Assembly (NCBI RefSeq): GCF_014646195.1
Contig: NZ_BMMZ01000002.1
Span: 62,001 to 126,000 of the forward strand
Source: Microlunatus endophyticus
GTDB lineage: Bacteria; Actinomycetota; Actinomycetes; Propionibacteriales; Propionibacteriaceae
DNA length: 64,000 nt
Direction of reading: 5' to 3'
Below are positions 34,594-41,864 of this stretch, piece after piece. Within the stretch, counting starts at the first letter, position 1. Every line of letters begins with the position of its first letter. Below the pieces are notes generated by a model. The model was not told where the DNA came from, did not search any database, and saw only the letters and a list, made by a program, of their open reading frames with translations. A program made the position numbers and the translations under genes.

Positions 34594-35439
34594 CTAGGCG
34601 TCCATGCCGGCGATCAGATCGCCGCACGGACCGCCGCCGGTGGCTTCGGCGATGAAGACGTCACGGCGCGCGGGATCGACCAACGGGTGGTAGAAGCTGG
34701 CGATCTCGACGCTGGAGGCCGGGATGTAGTGGAAGATCAACGAGCGTCGGAAACGATCGGTACTGGTGTTCGGCAGTGATCCGTGCACGACGCTGCCGTG
34801 GAAGAACAGCACGTCGCCGGCCTTCATGATCGTCTGGACCTTCGACATGCCCTCCGGGATGGGCACCTCGGCATCGGTGAACGACTGCTCGAGATCCGCA
34901 GGCTCGGGGCAGACCAGCTCGGTCTCGTGGGATCCGGGCACGACGGCCAGGCCGCCGTTCTCGGCGTCGACGTCGTCGATCGCGATCCAGGCCGCGAGGC
35001 AGGTCTCCGGATGCGCGCGCAGGAAGGTGTTGTCCTGATGCATCGCCTGCCCGCGGGCCGTCGGCGGTTTGAAGTAGAACATCGACTGGGCGCCGAGCGC
35101 GGGGCCGATCAGGCTGGTCACGACGTCGAAGATCCGTGGGTCGAGCATGTAGTCCAGTGCCAGCTTGCCCACTTCGAGATCGGGGTGGCGGTGCGGATGC
35201 ACGAAACGGGGATAGCGGGCCAGCACATCGTCGTCGGGTACGCCGTCGTCGATCGCCCAGGAGTGATCCCTGGTCACCTGGTCCATGAAGGCGGCCCGGA
35301 TCGTCGCCACCTCGTCCGGACCGAGCAGACCGGGGAGCTGCACGATCCCGTCATGGTGGTAGCCGGCTGGGAGGTCCGCATCCTGCGGGTTGCCGACCGT
35401 GATGCCCGGGGTGCGGGCGCTGGTCGCGAAGGTTGTCAT
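34594..35439 (-). CDS. phytanoyl-CoA dioxygenase (PhyH) family Fe(II)/2-oxoglutarate oxygenase
   Basis: A 281-residue jelly-roll oxygenase. The iron ligands are His134 and Asp136 in MHQDNTF and a distal His219 in HGSVVHGSLPN. Arg231 (RRSLIFHY) is placed to bind 2-oxoglutarate. The family hydroxylates small metabolites. The gene is divergent from an AraC-type regulator with a 43-base gap, and the regulator probably controls it. With the aldolase and the UxaA-like dehydratase nearby, a catabolic role on a sugar or sugar-acid derivative is inferred. Confidence 0.9.
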   Translation of the reverse strand: MTTFATSARTPGITVGNPQDADLPAGYHHDGIVQLPGLLGPDEVATIRAAFMDQVTRDHSWAIDDGVPDDDVLARYPRFVHPHRHPDLEVGKLALDYMLDPRIFDVVTSLIGPALGAQSMFYFKPPTARGQAMHQDNTFLRAHPETCLAAWIAIDDVDAENGGLAVVPGSHETELVCPEPADLEQSFTDAEVPIPEGMSKVQTIMKAGDVLFFHGSVVHGSLPNTSTDRFRRSLIFHYIPASSVEIASFYHPLVDPARRDVFIAEATGGGPCGDLIAGMDA

Positions 35440-35482
35440 GGCACAAGCCTGACCCGGATGATCATGGAGAGCTATAGCCTAT

Positions 35483-36313
35483 GTGTCTGTGAACCTTCGA
35501 GATCCTGCTACCGAATCGTTCACCCCGACGGTGGCCCGGCTGGTCGCGGGGGAGTTCGACGTCGGCGTCGGCTACGCGACCTACCGCAGCCGCGGCACCA
35601 CGGACTGGCTGCTGATCCACACGCTCGCAGGCGAGGGTCGGCTCGGCACCGACGGTCCGGACGTCCGCGCGCTGCCCGACACCACCACACTGGTCCGGCC
35701 CGCGACCCGGCACGACTACGGGGTCGAGCAGACCTTGCAGCACTGGCACTTCCTCTACGTCCATTTCCACCCGCGACCGGATTGGGACCCGCTGCTGGTC
35801 TGGCCGGAGGCCGCCGTCGGGATCGGGCAGATCCGGCCCGACCTCGAGGTGGCAGGCCAGATCTGCACCGCGCTGCGGGACTGCGTACGCCACGACACCG
35901 GGACCGAGCGCAACCGGGAGCTGTCGGCGATGAATGCCCTGGAGGCGGCGCTGCTGCTCTGCGACACCCAGCACCCGGTCCTGCCGGCCGTCGACGAGCG
36001 GGTCCAGGCAGCACTGAAGCTGATCGCTGACCGGCTGGCCGGCGATCTCGACGTCGCCAGGCTGGCAGCCGCAGCCGGGCTCTCGGCGTCCCGGTTCGCG
36101 CATCTGTTCCGGTCCCAGCTCGGCGTCAGTCCGCAGCAGTTCGTCGAACGGCGTCGACTGGAGTCCGCGGCCCGACTGCTGGATCTGGACGACCGGCCGA
36201 TCGGCACCATCGCGGCGGAGGTCGGCTTCACCGACCCGATCTACTTCTCGACCCGGTTCCGCCGGTGGTACGGGGTCAGTCCGCGCGGCTACCGGGACCG
36301 CCGGCTGCGCTGA
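35483..36313 (+). CDS. AraC-family transcriptional regulator with cupin-type sensor domain
   Basis: A 276-residue regulator. The N-terminal cupin-like domain (about 1-150, with HWHFLYVHFHPR) should bind the effector. The C-terminal double helix-turn-helix spans about 175-273: GDLDVARLAAAAGLSASRFAHLFRSQLG and RPIGTIAAEVGFTDPIYFSTRFRRWYG. The GTG at 35483 lies 11 bases after GGAGAG; a GTG two codons later is an alternative. Members of this type often activate sugar-use genes, and it faces the PhyH gene. Confidence 0.92.
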   Translation: MSVNLRDPATESFTPTVARLVAGEFDVGVGYATYRSRGTTDWLLIHTLAGEGRLGTDGPDVRALPDTTTLVRPATRHDYGVEQTLQHWHFLYVHFHPRPDWDPLLVWPEAAVGIGQIRPDLEVAGQICTALRDCVRHDTGTERNRELSAMNALEAALLLCDTQHPVLPAVDERVQAALKLIADRLAGDLDVARLAAAAGLSASRFAHLFRSQLGVSPQQFVERRRLESAARLLDLDDRPIGTIAAEVGFTDPIYFSTRFRRWYGVSPRGYRDRRLR

Positions 36314-36320
36314 CCGGCGC

Positions 36321-36439
36321 CCTCGCTCCAACAAGTGCCCGGCCATGATCCTCGCTTCCCCGCCACGCGCTCGCTTCGCGGGCAACGGAAGCGCCGGCAT
36401 GGAGGGGAAGCGAGCGTCGTAGGAAGTGAAGCGAGGGCG
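36321..36439. repeat. cluster of six CTCGCTTC-type motifs in inverted arrangement
   Basis: The convergent gap between the AraC gene and the flavin-binding protein gene holds three forward copies (36321-36329, 36350-36361, 36369-36378) and three reverse copies (36386-36395, 36404-36416, 36428-36439) of a motif around CTCGCTTC. They can nest as arms of one large hairpin, for example CTCGCTTCCCC with GGGGAAGCGAG (11 pairs). A bidirectional terminator or a mobile mini-repeat would explain it. Confidence 0.55.
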
Positions 36440-36446
36440 TACGAGA

Positions 36447-36866
36447 TCAGTTGCGGTGCCGGACGACCCGGCGGCCGCTGATCGCGTCCGGGTGGAAGCT
36501 CATGAACAAGCTCCGTGCTCCGCCGGCCCAGGGCAGCACCCGGTTCCAGCGGCCGACCAGCTCCGCTTCGTCGTCGGGCAGCACCTTCAGGTCACCGTGC
36601 ATCAGTACGCTCCAGCCGACGCCCTCGTGGGAGTGGTAGTCCACCTCGAAGGTCACCCGGGTCCCCACGTGCCGGGCGATGATGCCGTCGGGCAGCGTAC
36701 GAATGATCAGGTCGACGTCCACCAGATAGTTGACGGGGATGATCAGGACTGTGCCGTCGACCACCAGGCCGAACCGGCCGACGGTGGCAGCGTCGACGAG
36801 TTCCCAGCACTCCTCTTCGGTGAGGGTGCTGATGTTGCCGGGCAGTCCTTCGGTCGCTTCACTCAC
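36447..36866 (-). CDS. pyridoxamine 5'-phosphate oxidase-family flavin-binding protein
   Basis: A 139-residue split beta-barrel protein. Typical stretches are LTEEECWELVDAATVGRFGLVVDG, PVNYLVDVDLIIRT and VTFEVD, with a C-terminal FMSFHPDAISGRRV. This subgroup (Rv-type PNPOx-like, pfam Pyridox_ox_2) is common in actinobacteria and binds FMN, F420 or heme. GTG 36866 is the likely start. It stands alone, convergent with the AraC gene. Substrate unknown. Confidence 0.87.
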   Translation of the reverse strand: MSEATEGLPGNISTLTEEECWELVDAATVGRFGLVVDGTVLIIPVNYLVDVDLIIRTLPDGIIARHVGTRVTFEVDYHSHEGVGWSVLMHGDLKVLPDDEAELVGRWNRVLPWAGGARSLFMSFHPDAISGRRVVRHRN

Positions 36867-36938
36867 AGGGTCATCGTGGCGCGCACCGGCTCGGGCTGCA
36901 ACCAACGGGCGACGAATAGCGCAGTAGGCTCTCTTGGT

Positions 36939-37859
36939 GTGATCCGATCCGAGCTGCTCACCGGGGTGCTCCCGGTCGCGCCGACGATCTTCACCGCGGA
37001 CGAGGAACTCGACCTGCCGGGTCTGCGCCGGGTCTGCGACTACCTGGTCGACGCGGGGGTCGCGGGGATCTGCATCCTGGCGAACTATTCGGAACAGTTC
37101 TCGCTCAGCGACGAGGAACGGCGGGCAGTGCTCCAGACGACGATGGAGCAGGTCGCCGGCAGGGTCCCGGTCTGTGTCACGACCAGCCACTTCAGCGCTC
37201 GCATGGCTGCCGATCGCTGCCGGGAGGCGGCCGAGCGCGGTGCCGATCTGGTGATGATGATGCCGCCGTTCTTCGGGGCGTCGCTGCGGGTCGGCGCTCC
37301 GGGGGTGATCGACTACTTCGAACGAGTCGCCGACGGACTGCAGATCCCGATCATGATCCAGGATGCGCCGATGAGTCCCACGGCGCTTCCGGCCGAGCTG
37401 ATCGTCGAACTGGCGACCAAGATCGCCGGCATCCGATACGCCAAGATCGAGGTGCCGCAGACGGCTGCCAAGATCGCCGCGCTGAGCCGCTACCCCGACG
37501 TGCTGCCCGGGATCTTCGACGGCGAGGAGGCGGTCACCCTGATCCCGGACCTGCAGTCCGGAGCGGTCGGCACCATGAGCAGCGTGCTGGCTGTCAGGGA
37601 GCTGACCTCGATCATGGCGCACTGGACCGCCGGTGGTCAGGACCGGGCCGAGCAGGAGTGGGAGGCATTGCTTCCGTTGTTGCATTACGAGAACCGGCAA
37701 TGCGGTCTCGCCGCGGCCAAGGCAGTCTTGGCGGCTGGTGGGGTGATCGCCGACGGACGGACCCGGACACCGTATCCGCAACTGGCGCCCGCGACCCGGG
37801 ACACCCTGATCAGCATGGCCCGGAAGCGGGACCTCTTCGCCCTTCGGTGGGCGGCATGA
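36939..37859 (+). CDS. DapA-family aldolase/dehydratase (class I, Schiff base)
   Basis: A 306-residue (beta/alpha)8 enzyme. It opens with GVLPVAPTIFTADEELDLPGL, as in the dihydrodipicolinate synthase/N-acetylneuraminate lyase superfamily. The Schiff-base lysine is in GIRYAKIE (about residue 168), and MMMPPFFG marks the strand that usually follows the tyrosine-bearing loop. The catabolic members act on 2-keto-3-deoxy sugar acids or decarboxylate and dehydrate them. The next gene, a UxaA-like dehydratase, fits the same route. It should not be taken as lysine biosynthesis, because the gene context is catabolic. Confidence 0.88.
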   Translation: MIRSELLTGVLPVAPTIFTADEELDLPGLRRVCDYLVDAGVAGICILANYSEQFSLSDEERRAVLQTTMEQVAGRVPVCVTTSHFSARMAADRCREAAERGADLVMMMPPFFGASLRVGAPGVIDYFERVADGLQIPIMIQDAPMSPTALPAELIVELATKIAGIRYAKIEVPQTAAKIAALSRYPDVLPGIFDGEEAVTLIPDLQSGAVGTMSSVLAVRELTSIMAHWTAGGQDRAEQEWEALLPLLHYENRQCGLAAAKAVLAAGGVIADGRTRTPYPQLAPATRDTLISMARKRDLFALRWAA

Positions 37860-37911
37860 CTCCGGCGTCCGCGACGCCGTCACCCCAGGCAGCTTCACGA
37901 ACAGGAATCGG

Positions 37912-40710
37912 ATGACCTCGCAGCAGACCACCCTGTCGACCGGTGGGTCGGCCAGTGGGTCGACCATCGACTTCGGCGAAGTCGCCGTCATCCCCGAACC
38001 AGGTGACAACTGTGCGGTGGCGTCCCGGACGCTCGAGGCCGACACAGTGATCATCCACGGCGACCGGCAGTACCAGCTGGGCCATCGGGTGATGGAGGGC
38101 CACCGGTTCGTGATCATTCCGGTCGCCGCGGGAGCTGCGTTGCTGAGCTGGAACACGCCGTTCGCGACCGCCCTTCGTGATCTTGCGCCCGGTGACTACG
38201 TGTGCACCCAGCCCGTGCTCGACGCCCTGGCGGTACGGGACGTGCCCGGACTGCCGACCGAGCCGTCGGCGCAGAACGTGATGCTCGACCCGTACGAGCT
38301 GGACGAGACGACCTTGATCATCGGCGATCAGGTGCCGCAGGCCCGGACACCGCGGACGTTCTCCGGCTTCGCCCGCAGCAACGGCCGGGTGGGCACCCGC
38401 AACCACGTGGTGATTGTCGGCGTCACTTCCCGCTCCGGCGGATTCGCGACCGAACTGGCCAAGCGATTGGCCGAGCGGCACCCGGCCACCGATACCTTCG
38501 ACGGCGTTGTCGCCGTCGCCCATACCGAGGCGGGGGAGGACACTCGGCCCAACAACGCCGACTTCGTCCTGGCGGTGCTGGCCGGCACTCTGGTGCATCC
38601 GAACGTGGGTGCAGTCCTGCTGGTCGACGAGCCGGACGCGGTGCTCACCAGCAAGGACGTCAACCTCTTCATGCAGGCGCGTCACTATCCGGCCGTGGTC
38701 GCGCCCTGCGCGACCTTCAACCGGCACGGCGGCTTCGAAGCCGATCTTGCCGAGGCGGCCGAGGTGGTCGAGCGCTGGCTGCCCGAGGTGACCTCGGCCG
38801 TACGGACAGAGCAGCCGCTGGCCGAGCTCAAGATCGGCCTGCAGTGCGGGGGATCGGACGCTTTCTCCGGTCTGAGCGCCAATCCGCTGGCCGGCGCGGT
38901 CGGCGCCGAAGTGATCAAGAGCGGCGGCATCGCCTGTCTGGCCGAGACCGACGAACTGATCGCCGCTGAGGGCTATGTGCTGAAGAACGTCCGCAGTCCG
39001 GACGTCGCCCGGAGGTTCCTGGCAGCCGTGCAGAGTTTCAAGGAGCGGGTCGCCTGGCACGGCCACACCGCCGAAGGGAATCCCTCCGGCGGCAATATCT
39101 ACCGTGGTCTGGTCAACATCTCGCTGAAGTCGTTGGGAGCCGCCAGGAAGCTTCCCCGCGAGGTCCGTCTGGACGAAGTGATCAACTACGGCGACCTCTA
39201 TCCACGGCCGGGCTACATCTTCATGGACAGTCCCGGAAACGATCTTGAATCGGTGGCCGGCCAGGTCGCCAGCGGCTCGAATCTGATCTTCTTCACGACC
39301 GGCAATGGGTCGATCACCAACTTCCCGTTCGTGCCGACGATGAAGTTCGTCACCACCAGTGAGCGCTACCGGCTGCTCAGCCACGAGATGGACGTCAATG
39401 CCGGACGCTACCTGGACGGTGAGGACTTCGACGCGCTGACCTCCGAGACCTTCGAGCAGACCATCAGGGTCGCCTCCGGTGAGCGCACCGCGGGCGAGCA
39501 GGCAGGCCACAGCCAGGTGTCGATCTGGCGCAACTGGAAGCAGACCGGTCCGCGGCAGGGCATCTCGATCACCATCGACGGCCGACTGAGTCGCCGGCTC
39601 GACGAACTGCCCGCCGACGAGAGCGACGCGTTGCTGCCGGGCCTGTCGCTGCCGGTCGACCAGGCTCGACTCGCGGCGCTGGGCGAGCCGCCGGTGCGGA
39701 CCGTCGAGCTGTTCCCGGCCGAGCGCGACTACGCCTCCGAACAACTGGCGCTGGTGCTGCCGACCTCACTGTGCTCGGGACAGATCGCGGCCCGGCTGGC
39801 CGACCGCGCCCAGGCGGAGGACTGGACCGCCGGACGTACGACCAGAGCCGTCGCGCTGCCGCACACCGAGGGTTGCGGGGTTTCCGGCGGGGCCAACGTG
39901 GTCACCTTCACCCGCACTCTGGTCGGCTACCTGGCCCATTCGGACGTCCGGCTGGCGCTGCTGCTGGAACACGGCTGCGAGAAGACCCACAACGACTTCT
40001 TCCGGCACGAGCTGGTCGAAGCCGGCCTGGATCCGGACCGGTTCGGCTGGGCCAGCATCCAGTTGGACGGCGGGATCGAGGCGTCCGGGCAACGGGTCAA
40101 GGACTGGTTCGCCGATCGCGCCCTGACCCTCGACGTCCCCGACCGGGTCGAGCGGAGCCTCGCAGACCTGTTCATCGCGCTCGACGCACGGGGCCCGGTG
40201 TCGGATGTCGTCGGCGCGGCCTTCGGGAGGATCGGCGGCTGGATCGTCCGGGCCGGCGGGACCGTCGTCGTCCCCGCAACCAGCGGCCTGCTCGCCAACG
40301 CGGGGTTCAAGGCAGCCGCCGGGATCGATCGTCGGGAGCCGACACTGGCGCACGGACAGCGACCGAAACAGGCGGGCTGGCACATCATGCGGATGCCGAC
40401 GACAGATTGGCTGGAGACGGCGACGGGCCTCGGTGCGACCGGCGCGCAGCTCGCGCTGGTGCACGTCATCGGCGGCACGCTGGGCGGCCACCGGTTCCTT
40501 CCGGTCCTGCAGGTGAGCGCCGATCAGGACACCGTGGCGGCCCACGACGCCGACCTGGATGCGATCCTCGATCCGTCGGTCGACGATGCAGCAGCCGACG
40601 GGCTGCGCGCCCTCGTCGCGGCGGCTTCGGGGCGGATCCGGCCGAAGGCCGACCAGTCCGGCAACGTCGGTTTCCAGCTGACCCGGGGGCTGCTCGGCGC
40701 CTCGATGTGA
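37912..40710 (+). CDS. internally duplicated UxaA-like (altronate/galactarate) dehydratase
   Basis: A 932-residue protein, nearly twice the usual length. After an N-terminal SAF-like segment, a first UxaA domain starts with NGRVGTRNHVVIV near residue 157. It keeps GLQCGGSDAFSGLSANP but has HTEAGED at about 203 where HTxGCG is expected, and VDEPDA where xGCE is expected. From about residue 613 a second copy begins (LALVLPTSLCSGQIAARLA). It has HTEGCGVSGG at about 649 and EHGCEKTHND at about 680 with the cysteines intact, but no GLQCGGSD. The family dehydrates sugar acids at an iron site. The two halves could supply one composite active site. It follows the aldolase gene by 52 bases. Confidence 0.85.
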   Translation: MTSQQTTLSTGGSASGSTIDFGEVAVIPEPGDNCAVASRTLEADTVIIHGDRQYQLGHRVMEGHRFVIIPVAAGAALLSWNTPFATALRDLAPGDYVCTQPVLDALAVRDVPGLPTEPSAQNVMLDPYELDETTLIIGDQVPQARTPRTFSGFARSNGRVGTRNHVVIVGVTSRSGGFATELAKRLAERHPATDTFDGVVAVAHTEAGEDTRPNNADFVLAVLAGTLVHPNVGAVLLVDEPDAVLTSKDVNLFMQARHYPAVVAPCATFNRHGGFEADLAEAAEVVERWLPEVTSAVRTEQPLAELKIGLQCGGSDAFSGLSANPLAGAVGAEVIKSGGIACLAETDELIAAEGYVLKNVRSPDVARRFLAAVQSFKERVAWHGHTAEGNPSGGNIYRGLVNISLKSLGAARKLPREVRLDEVINYGDLYPRPGYIFMDSPGNDLESVAGQVASGSNLIFFTTGNGSITNFPFVPTMKFVTTSERYRLLSHEMDVNAGRYLDGEDFDALTSETFEQTIRVASGERTAGEQAGHSQVSIWRNWKQTGPRQGISITIDGRLSRRLDELPADESDALLPGLSLPVDQARLAALGEPPVRTVELFPAERDYASEQLALVLPTSLCSGQIAARLADRAQAEDWTAGRTTRAVALPHTEGCGVSGGANVVTFTRTLVGYLAHSDVRLALLLEHGCEKTHNDFFRHELVEAGLDPDRFGWASIQLDGGIEASGQRVKDWFADRALTLDVPDRVERSLADLFIALDARGPVSDVVGAAFGRIGGWIVRAGGTVVVPATSGLLANAGFKAAAGIDRREPTLAHGQRPKQAGWHIMRMPTTDWLETATGLGATGAQLALVHVIGGTLGGHRFLPVLQVSADQDTVAAHDADLDAILDPSVDDAAADGLRALVAAASGRIRPKADQSGNVGFQLTRGLLGASM

Positions 40711-41765
40711 GCCCGGGCCGCCCGGCTATCGCTCTGGGCGAACACCCAGCGGAGCCGCTGTCCAAGACCGGAAGCCGTTTCGCCGTACCCATCGCCGCTG
40801 CCGTGGGCGGCTTGGTGACCGCCGCCGGACTGTTGGCCGGTCCGCAGGCGACAGCAGCGCCCGCACCGCATCAGAATCCGGTCGCCCACCAGCTGGCGAC
40901 CACCCAACAGGCCCGGGCGAAGGTGCGGGACTACTGGACGCCCCAGCGGATGGAGCACGCGAAGCCGCTCACCGACGCACCCGGCAGCAGTTGGCGTCCC
41001 ACGAAGGTCGCCACCGGTAAGGCCACCGTGATCAAGGGCAGCGCCGCCCACAAGAAGAGCCCGAAGTCGGCCAGCAGCCTGGGCGGCCCGTGGAGCGGCG
41101 GCGGCAAGGTCGTCCAGACCACCGGCAAGGTCTTCATGACCCTCGACGGCGTCGACTACGTCTGCTCCGGAAGTGTCGTTCCGGCCGCCAACAAGAGTCT
41201 GGTCACGACCGCCGGACACTGCGTCAACGAGGGTCCCGGCGATTTCGTGACGAATTTCGAATTCGTCCCCGGCTACAGCAACGGGCAGGCGCCGTACGGC
41301 GAGTGGAGCGCGGCCGAGGTCGGCACCACCCAGCAGTGGGCCCAGCAGGGTGACTTCAACTACGACGTCGGCTTCGCCGTCGTCGCGCCGCTCAACGGCA
41401 CCTATCTGACCGACGCGGTCGGCAGCCAGAACATCGGCTTCAACCAGGCCCGCGGTCAGCAGGCGTACGCCTTCGGATACCCGGCCGGATCGCCGTACAA
41501 CGGCCAGACCCTGGACTACGCCTCCGGCGTGACCGGCAACGACACCCTCGGCGGCAGTGACGACCTGTCGCTGAAGACCAACCTCACCGGCGGCTGCTCC
41601 GGCGGCCCGTGGTTCCAGGGCTTCGACGAGTCGACCGGGACCGGCACCCAGGTCTCGGTGAACTCGTTCGGCTACACGAGCCAGCCCAACGTGCTCTACG
41701 GCCCGTATTTCGGCTCGGTGATCCAGAACACCTACAACCAGTTGCAGAACGAGCAGGTCGACTGA
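40707..41765 (+). CDS. secreted trypsin-like serine protease
   Basis: A 352-residue secreted protein. A basic start and hydrophobic core (FAVPIAAAVGGLVTAAGLLAGP, ending QATAAPA) form the signal peptide. A pro-region follows, then the chymotrypsin-fold domain with the triad His in TTAGHCVN, Asp in NYDVGFAVV and Ser in GGCSGGPW. The Cys residues before His and Ser could form the usual disulfides. The GTG at 40707 overlaps the preceding stop (GTGA) and no ATG is available. It has no functional link to the upstream sugar genes. Confidence 0.9.
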   Translation: MSPGRPAIALGEHPAEPLSKTGSRFAVPIAAAVGGLVTAAGLLAGPQATAAPAPHQNPVAHQLATTQQARAKVRDYWTPQRMEHAKPLTDAPGSSWRPTKVATGKATVIKGSAAHKKSPKSASSLGGPWSGGGKVVQTTGKVFMTLDGVDYVCSGSVVPAANKSLVTTAGHCVNEGPGDFVTNFEFVPGYSNGQAPYGEWSAAEVGTTQQWAQQGDFNYDVGFAVVAPLNGTYLTDAVGSQNIGFNQARGQQAYAFGYPAGSPYNGQTLDYASGVTGNDTLGGSDDLSLKTNLTGGCSGGPWFQGFDESTGTGTQVSVNSFGYTSQPNVLYGPYFGSVIQNTYNQLQNEQVD

Positions 41766-41779
41766 CCGCGACCTGACCG

Positions 41780-41811
41780 GATCGTACGAGAACGGGATCG
41801 TAGGAGAACGG
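41780..41811 (+). repeat. 16-bp tandem direct repeat before the terminator
   Basis: GATCGTACGAGAACGG is followed directly by GATCGTAGGAGAACGG, one mismatch in 16. It lies between the protease stop and the hairpin at 41810. Confidence 0.75.
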
Positions 41812-41835
41812 GCCCCGGGAGCGATCCCGGGGCCC
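41810..41835. terminator. perfect GC-rich hairpin, probably bidirectional terminator
   Basis: GGGCCCCGGGA and TCCCGGGGCCC form an 11-pair perfect stem around GCGA. It sits in the 99-base gap between the convergent protease and phosphoesterase genes and can serve both. Confidence 0.8.
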
Positions 41836-41864
41836 GGCTTCGTCTTCGACTGTCGGTCGACCGC

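Noticed and set aside
37405..37450. Lysine biosynthesis dapA
   Set aside because: The Schiff-base lysine is present, but the gene sits in a catabolic context and the family is used widely for sugar-acid aldolases.
37810..39744. 644-codon leftward open frame
   Set aside because: Antisense of the UxaA-like gene; no motifs and biased composition.
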